A stretch of DNA of 13,031 nt from Candidatus Omnitrophota bacterium (GTDB taxonomy: Bacteria > Verrucomicrobiota > Verrucomicrobiia > Limisphaerales > UBA1319), in contig JAMCZD010000271.1 in NCBI GenBank assembly GCA_023473405.1, forward strand, positions 1 through 13,031, given 5' to 3'. Of this stretch, positions 9,577 through 13,031 are shown piece after piece; position 1 is the stretch's first letter; each line of letters opens with the position of its first letter. The position numbers and the translations under genes were made by a program. The notes under the pieces are model-generated. The model did no database searches, was not told where the DNA came from, and saw only the letters and a program-made list of their open reading frames with translations.

Positions 9577-9711
9577 GGGAACTACGGATCAGCTTTAATT
9601 TCCACAAGCGCCCCGGACAACGAGACGCCTCTTCACATTCCCCGGCCTGCGCCACCAAAGGTCTTTCGAAGCGCGGCGGCCTGGTGTTGCGGATTCAAAT
9701 CGGCGTGTCAT

Positions 9712-9727
9712 TGCGCCGTCCGGCGCA
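9712..9727. terminator. Short perfect inverted repeat between convergent genes (weak terminator candidate)
   Basis: TGCGCCG and CGGCGCA flank a 2-base centre, 22 bases past the rpsT stop on the minus strand and 135 bases past the transpeptidase stop on the plus strand. No T-run follows on either strand, so it is not a canonical intrinsic terminator. The rest of 9577-9748 shows nothing recognisable. Confidence 0.25.
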
Positions 9728-9748
9728 TGAAGTCAAGCGAAAGGCAGG

Positions 9749-10012
9749 CTATTTCACGCCGTTGAGTTTGAGAGCCAGACGCGATTTCTTGCGGTCGGCC
9801 TTGGCCCAATGCACCGCGCCGGACTTGGCTGCCTTGTCCAGGGCTGAGCTGACCAATTTCAAGGCTTTGGGGCCTTCTTCTTTATTGCCTGCCTGCACGA
9901 GCGCGAGGAATTTGCCCTCGAGGGATTTGAGGCGCGTTTTCGCGCTCCGGTTCTCGAGTCGCTTGCGGGCGCTGTTGCGCATGCGGCGTTCTGCTGATTT
10001 CGTATTCGGCAT
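9749..10012 (-). CDS. rpsT: 30S ribosomal protein S20
   Basis: An 87-residue, strongly basic protein beginning MPNTKSAERRMRNSARKRLE, the typical S20 opening, with the usual length for the family (about 85-90). S20 binds 16S rRNA early in small-subunit assembly. The ATG at 10012 follows GAGAG about eight bases upstream, a partial Shine-Dalgarno. The gene stands alone on the minus strand, convergent with the L,D-transpeptidase gene and divergent from dprA, with a promoter candidate at 10045-10072. Translational self-control is known for S20 in Escherichia coli, but I see no direct evidence for it here. Confidence 0.97.
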   Translation of the reverse strand: MPNTKSAERRMRNSARKRLENRSAKTRLKSLEGKFLALVQAGNKEEGPKALKLVSSALDKAAKSGAVHWAKADRKKSRLALKLNGVK

Positions 10013-10044
10013 ATAATGCTCTCAAGTAGATACCAAGGCAGGAA

Positions 10045-10072
10045 ACCGTAACCAATTACCCGCGTTTGTCAA
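10045..10072 (-). promoter_or_regulatory. Candidate sigma-70-type promoter for rpsT
   Basis: On the minus strand TTGACA (10072-10067) is a perfect -35 box, followed after 16 bases by TACGGT (10050-10045), a -10 of the TAxxxT type. The -10 box ends about 32 bases before the rpsT ATG, a sensible leader length. The -10 match is modest, so the exact start point is uncertain. Confidence 0.5.
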
Positions 10073-10148
10073 CGGGTTGTTGAAGGTTTCTTAAACGCGT
10101 GACGTTCAACGCTCGAGCGAATTTGGAAGACTGGCATAGTTCCTGAAG

Positions 10149-10175
10149 GGACCAAAAGGACCAAAGGGACATGGA
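10149..10175. repeat. Short 9-bp tandem repeat tract
   Basis: GGACCAAAA is followed by GGACCAAAG and then the degenerate GGACATGGA. The tract lies in the rpsT-dprA intergenic region next to a second repeat tract and is not coding. Confidence 0.6.
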
Positions 10176-10177
10176 TT

Positions 10178-10224
10178 CCACGCTCCCACGCTCCCACGCT
10201 CCACGCTCCCACGCCCTCACGCAC
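10178..10224. repeat. 8-bp tandem repeat tract (CCACGCTC)n in the dprA leader
   Basis: Six degenerate copies of CCACGCTC start at 10178, 10186, 10194 (one base short), 10201, 10209 and 10217, the last two diverging. Translating this tract as an N-terminal extension of DprA gives a low-complexity peptide absent from the family, so it is taken as untranslated intergenic sequence. Confidence 0.7.
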
Positions 10225-10257
10225 TGGCTTGCGCCGGTCTTGCAGACGTGGTATTCG

Positions 10258-11370
10258 ATGCGCATGGAATCACGGGAAGCATTCGTTGCGCTGAACATGA
10301 TCGAACGGGTGGGATCGGTGCGGGCGCGGCAACTACTCGACTTTTTTGGCGATCCCCTCGCAGTGCTGTCGGCCTCGAGGCAGCAATTGCTTCAAGTCAA
10401 GGGGATTAGTGAAGAAACAGCCGGGGCCATTGTGAAGTGGGAAAAGACCTTGGATTTAAGCGCCGAGCTGGGGCGGATTCGCGATTTTGGCTGCCAAATT
10501 CTGACCTGGGCAGACAGCGACTACCCGGCCTTGCTGCGGCAGATTTACGACCCGCCCATCGTATTATACATCAAGGGACGGTTGACCGAGCGCGACCGTA
10601 ACGCCGTGGCGTTGGTGGGATCGCGCCTGGCGACATATTATGGATTGGAGGTGGCCCGCAAGCTGGCTTATCAATTGGCCTACGTCGGCGTTACGGCGGT
10701 CAGTGGCGGCGCCCGTGGAATCGATACGGCGGTCCACCAGGGCGCGTTGAGCGCGCAAGGCAGAACCATCGCGGTGTTGGGCACGGGGATTAACCTCGTG
10801 TTTCCGCCCGAAAACGCCGCCTTGTTCGAGCGCATCGCTGCCAATGGCGCCTTGATTACCCAGTTTCCGTTCAACCGCCCCGCCGACAAGCAAACCTTTC
10901 CCATTCGCAACCGGATTGTCGCGGGCATGACACTTGGGACGGTGGTGGTGGAAGCAGGGTTGGCGAGCGGCGCCTTGATTACCGCCAACATGGCGGTGGA
11001 CAACGGGCGCCAGGTGTTTGCCGTGCCGGGCCGGATCGATTCCCCGCGCAGCAAGGGGTGCCACGAGTTGATCAAACGGGGCGCCAAGCTGTGTGAAAGC
11101 GCCGAAGACATCCTGAGTGAGTTTGAATATCTCTTTCCCCCCAGCAACCGTCCGCCTTCGCCCGCCGAAACCGGCGTGCTGCCCTCCCTGGAGCTAACGC
11201 CCAATGAACAGAAGGTTTATGACAGCCTCGGCAATGAAGAGATCACCATCGACGATGTGATCCGCCGGAGCGGCCTGCCCAGCTCGGCGGTTTCCGTAGC
11301 CCTGCTAAGCCTGGAAATGAAGCGTTTGATAAAGCAGTTGCCGGGAAAGCTGTTCGTGCGCAACGGTTGA
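10258..11370 (+). CDS. dprA: DNA-processing protein DprA (Smf)
   Basis: DprA binds incoming single-stranded DNA in the cytoplasm and loads RecA during natural transformation. From the ATG at 10258 the protein has 370 residues. Residues about 5-100 form a helix-hairpin-helix/SAM-like region (ALNMIERVGSVRARQLL). The Rossmann-like DprA core follows with VALVGSR at 117-123, SGGARGID at 149-156, FPIRNRI at 214-220 and EAGLASGALITA at 232-243. A C-terminal winged-helix domain (about 312-369, LTPNEQKVYDSLG to the end) completes the standard three-domain form. An upstream ATG at 10171 is in frame but would translate the CCACGCTC repeats, so the start is set at 10258; 10264 is also possible. No frame damage is visible. 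No other competence gene is in the window. Confidence 0.95.
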   Translation: MRMESREAFVALNMIERVGSVRARQLLDFFGDPLAVLSASRQQLLQVKGISEETAGAIVKWEKTLDLSAELGRIRDFGCQILTWADSDYPALLRQIYDPPIVLYIKGRLTERDRNAVALVGSRLATYYGLEVARKLAYQLAYVGVTAVSGGARGIDTAVHQGALSAQGRTIAVLGTGINLVFPPENAALFERIAANGALITQFPFNRPADKQTFPIRNRIVAGMTLGTVVVEAGLASGALITANMAVDNGRQVFAVPGRIDSPRSKGCHELIKRGAKLCESAEDILSEFEYLFPPSNRPPSPAETGVLPSLELTPNEQKVYDSLGNEEITIDDVIRRSGLPSSAVSVALLSLEMKRLIKQLPGKLFVRNG

Positions 11371-11390
11371 ACCAATTTTTGCGTGTGTCC

Positions 11391-11419
11391 TTGACGCCAT
11401 TTCCCCGCCGGTTTATTCG
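11391..11419 (+). promoter_or_regulatory. Weak promoter candidate upstream of the oxidoreductase gene
   Basis: TTGACG (11391-11396), five of six bases of a -35 box, is followed after 17 bases by TATTCG (11414-11419), a poor -10. It sits about 30 bases before the gene's ATG and 20 bases after the dprA stop, so the gene could also be read through from dprA. Confidence 0.25.
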
Positions 11420-11427
11420 TTACGGCA

Positions 11428-11439
11428 GAATTCGAATTC
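11428..11439. other. Perfect 12-bp palindrome before the oxidoreductase gene
   Basis: GAATTCGAATTC is its own reverse complement and ends ten bases before the ATG at 11450. It might be an operator or chance; only one copy was noticed. Confidence 0.3.
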
Positions 11440-11449
11440 CAAATTGATT

Positions 11450-12799
11450 ATGAGCGAAAAAACCAATTACTCACACTCGCAACCGACCTCGCGCCGGCAA
11501 TTCTTGAAAACCTCGGGTACGGTGGTGGTCGGCGGGGCTTTGGCATCCCAGTTGAGTTTTCCTGCAATTACGTCCGCCGCCGGCAACGGCACCTTGCGTC
11601 TTGGCCTGATTGGCTGTGGCGGGCGCGGCACTGGGGCGGCGGAACAGGCGCTGCATGCCGATGGCGACGTGATTCTAACCGCCATGGCCGATGTCTTCGA
11701 AAACCGGTTACAGACCAGCCTGGGAGCCCTCAAAGGCAACAAGACCGTGAGTCCAAAGTCCAACCAGCCGTTGAGCGACCAGGTCAAGGTTGATCCCGAT
11801 CATTGTTTCATCGGGCTGGACGCATACCGGAAAGTCCTCGATAGCGATGTGGACGTCGTCATTCTCGCCACCCCGCCCGGATTTCGCCCGCTTCATTTGA
11901 AGGCCTCGGTTGACGCCGGCAAACATATCTTTTGCGAAAAACCGATGGCCACCGACGCCCCGGGCGTCCGTTCCGTGCTGGCCACGGTGGATGAATCCAA
12001 GAAAAAGGATATCGCCTTGGTAGCCGGTTTCTGCTGGCGCTATGATTACGCTCGCCGGGCCATTTTCGAACGTATCCATGACGGCGACGTGGGCGATATC
12101 CGCGCCATCTACGCCACCTATTATACCGGACCAGTCCGCCCCATGCCGTCTCTGAGTGAGCGCAAACCGGACATGACGGAGCTGGAATGGCAATTATTGA
12201 ATTGGTACAACTTCGTGTGGTTGTGCGGCGACAGCCTGGTCGAGCAAGCCGTCCATAGTGTTGACAAGATGGCTTGGGCCATGAAAGACGTTCCACCGCT
12301 CAAGGCCGTGGCGGTCGGCGGACGGCAAATCCCTAACCCGGGCGGCAATATCTACGACCATTTCGAGGTCAATTACGAATACGCCAACGGGGTGCGCGGT
12401 TTCATGGGCAGCCGCCAGCAAGCCAATTGCTACAATCAAAACGCCGATTACATCATCGGCACCAAAGGCACGGGCCTCATCGGGGTCAGAGGCGGGGCGC
12501 CCGAGATCGTCGGCGAACAGAATTGGAAGTATGACGGTCCCGGCAACAACATGTACCAGACCGAGCACGACGAGTTCTTTGCGTCGATTCGGAACGGTAA
12601 GCACATCAACGACGGCGTCCGGATGATCCACAGCACCATGATGGCGATTATGGGTCGCATGGCAGCCTACACCGGCGAGGAGATTTCCTGGGATCAGGCG
12701 CTTAACTCGCAGGAAAACCTGATGCCCGCCGATTTGAGCTGGGATATGAAGCTGGAAGCGGCTCCCATGGCCATGCCGGGCGTAACCCGATTCATCTAA
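11450..12799 (+). CDS. Tat-exported Gfo/Idh/MocA-family oxidoreductase
   Basis: A 449-residue NAD(P)-dependent dehydrogenase or oxidoreductase acting on a sugar, inositol or related polyol; the substrate cannot be told from sequence. The N-terminus carries a twin-arginine signal (SRRQFLK, Arg15-Arg16) and a hydrophobic stretch VVVGGALASQL, so the folded protein is predicted to be exported. The Rossmann fold starts at about residue 49 with LGLIGCGGRGTG; CEKPMA (Glu163-Lys164-Pro165) is the family's EKP motif; GFCWRYD follows, and EQAVHSVDK with His269 lies in the substrate domain. I chose the ATG at 11450; a TTG two codons upstream is the only nearby alternative. An exported nucleotide enzyme must carry its cofactor with it, as glucose-fructose oxidoreductase of Zymomonas does. 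Such Tat-type members are common in Planctomycetota and Verrucomicrobiota. It follows dprA by 79 bp and ends in a hairpin at 12811-12850. Confidence 0.9.
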   Translation: MSEKTNYSHSQPTSRRQFLKTSGTVVVGGALASQLSFPAITSAAGNGTLRLGLIGCGGRGTGAAEQALHADGDVILTAMADVFENRLQTSLGALKGNKTVSPKSNQPLSDQVKVDPDHCFIGLDAYRKVLDSDVDVVILATPPGFRPLHLKASVDAGKHIFCEKPMATDAPGVRSVLATVDESKKKDIALVAGFCWRYDYARRAIFERIHDGDVGDIRAIYATYYTGPVRPMPSLSERKPDMTELEWQLLNWYNFVWLCGDSLVEQAVHSVDKMAWAMKDVPPLKAVAVGGRQIPNPGGNIYDHFEVNYEYANGVRGFMGSRQQANCYNQNADYIIGTKGTGLIGVRGGAPEIVGEQNWKYDGPGNNMYQTEHDEFFASIRNGKHINDGVRMIHSTMMAIMGRMAAYTGEEISWDQALNSQENLMPADLSWDMKLEAAPMAMPGVTRFI

Positions 12800-12810
12800 A
12801 ACGCGCTTTT

Positions 12811-12850
12811 ACTCCCCAGACCGCATGCTCTATCCCACGGTCTGGGGAGT
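12811..12850 (+). terminator. Strong 13-bp hairpin after the oxidoreductase gene
   Basis: ACTCCCCAGACCG (12811-12823) pairs perfectly with CGGTCTGGGGAGT (12838-12850) around a 14-base loop, 11 bases after the stop codon. No T-run follows on the plus strand, so it may be an atypical terminator or a 3'-end stabilising structure. TTTT precedes the stem, which does not help termination on either strand. Confidence 0.55.
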
Positions 12851-12875
12851 AGGCGCAAGACGGGACGGGCGAGGA

Positions 12876-12915
12876 TGTAACCGGATTGTCACGGAACCTT
12901 CATGCAACCGTAACC
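12876..12915 (+). promoter_or_regulatory. Pho-box-like array upstream of the phosphate transporter
   Basis: Four 7-mers begin at 12876, 12887, 12898 and 12909: TGTAACC, TGTCACG, CTTCATG and CGTAACC, each separated by four bases. The exact 11-bp period and the TGTCA/TGTAA core are what PhoB/PhoP-type response regulators recognise (E. coli half-site CTGTCAT). The array ends 25 bases before the ATG of a PiT-type phosphate transporter, a gene under Pho control in several bacteria. Similarity of individual units is moderate. Confidence 0.45.
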
Positions 12916-12940
12916 CGGCGAGGATTCACTCTTTGCCGGT

Positions 12941-13031
12941 ATGTTGCTGATATGTTCCGTGCTCCTGATGGGGTTGGTGTTTGAATACATCAACGGCTTT
13001 CACGATACCGCAAACTCCATCGCCACCGTCG
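12941..13031 (+). CDS. PiT-family inorganic phosphate transporter, N-terminus only
   Basis: Thirty codons are visible before the right edge: a hydrophobic first segment (MLLICSVLLMGLVFEYI) and NGFHDTANSIATV, the hallmark of the bacterial PiT family, whose Asp and Asn residues lie in the phosphate/cation path. PiT proteins import phosphate, usually as a metal-phosphate complex with protons or sodium, through the inner membrane. The ATG at 12941 is the first in frame after a stop at 12911; GAGG at 12920 is too far away to be a good ribosome binding site, so a start a few codons later is possible. A Pho-box-like array lies just upstream. Confidence 0.88.
   Translation, partial: MLLICSVLLMGLVFEYINGFHDTANSIATV

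Noticed and set aside
10171..10257. N-terminal extension of DprA from the ATG at 10171
   Set aside because: It would translate the CCACGCTC repeats into a low-complexity peptide; DprA homologues begin close to the ALNMI segment, matching a start at 10258 or 10264.
10056..10298. Minus-strand 80-codon open frame across the repeat tracts
   Set aside because: It is a translation of the repeats and the rpsT promoter region, with repetitive WERGAWERG-type sequence and no family resemblance.

Overview
The window is about 13 kb of fairly GC-rich bacterial chromosome. It carries eight genes or gene parts, packed with short gaps; no stretch longer than 300 bases lacks a gene. The gene mix points to a Verrucomicrobiota/Planctomycetota-type bacterium: very large secreted alpha-L-fucosidases, a Tat-exported Gfo/Idh/MocA oxidoreductase, a SWIM-SNF2 helicase and low-complexity 8-9 bp repeats between genes. 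This assignment is inference; no rRNA gene is present to settle it.

Left third (1-4659, minus strand). The dominant object is one huge secreted glycosidase reading unit running off the left edge. Read leftwards it has a signal peptide, a five-bladed propeller (GH43-like), a GH29 fucosidase of the subfamily-B type, a small beta-sandwich resembling F5/8 type C domains, a second propeller homologous to the first, a second GH29 of the subfamily-A type, and a C-terminal beta region that continues beyond base 1. Its reading frame is broken once, at a G6 run (3691-3696), exactly where propeller 1 joins the first fucosidase. No stop codon is present in the downstream frame from there to base 1. Together the two parts would encode at least about 1550 residues.

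Centre (4736-9576). A 1191-residue SWIM zinc-finger SNF2 helicase lies upstream of the fucosidase unit on the same strand with a 76 bp gap. It diverges from a membrane-anchored L,D-transpeptidase with a peptidoglycan-binding domain.

Right part (9749-13031). The ribosomal protein S20 gene (minus) diverges from dprA (plus). Between them are a good rpsT promoter candidate and two short tandem-repeat tracts. A Tat-exported Gfo/Idh/MocA oxidoreductase follows, ending in a strong 13-bp hairpin. The start of a PiT-family phosphate transporter runs off the right edge, preceded by four 7-mers at exact 11-bp spacing that look like a Pho-box.

How it fits together: the fucosidase and perhaps the oxidoreductase suggest breakdown of fucose-containing glycans. 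The other genes are housekeeping (cell wall, translation, DNA uptake/recombination, phosphate uptake). I found no tRNA, rRNA, CRISPR array, transposase or phage gene. The most unusual object is the double propeller-fucosidase polyenzyme and its frame break.
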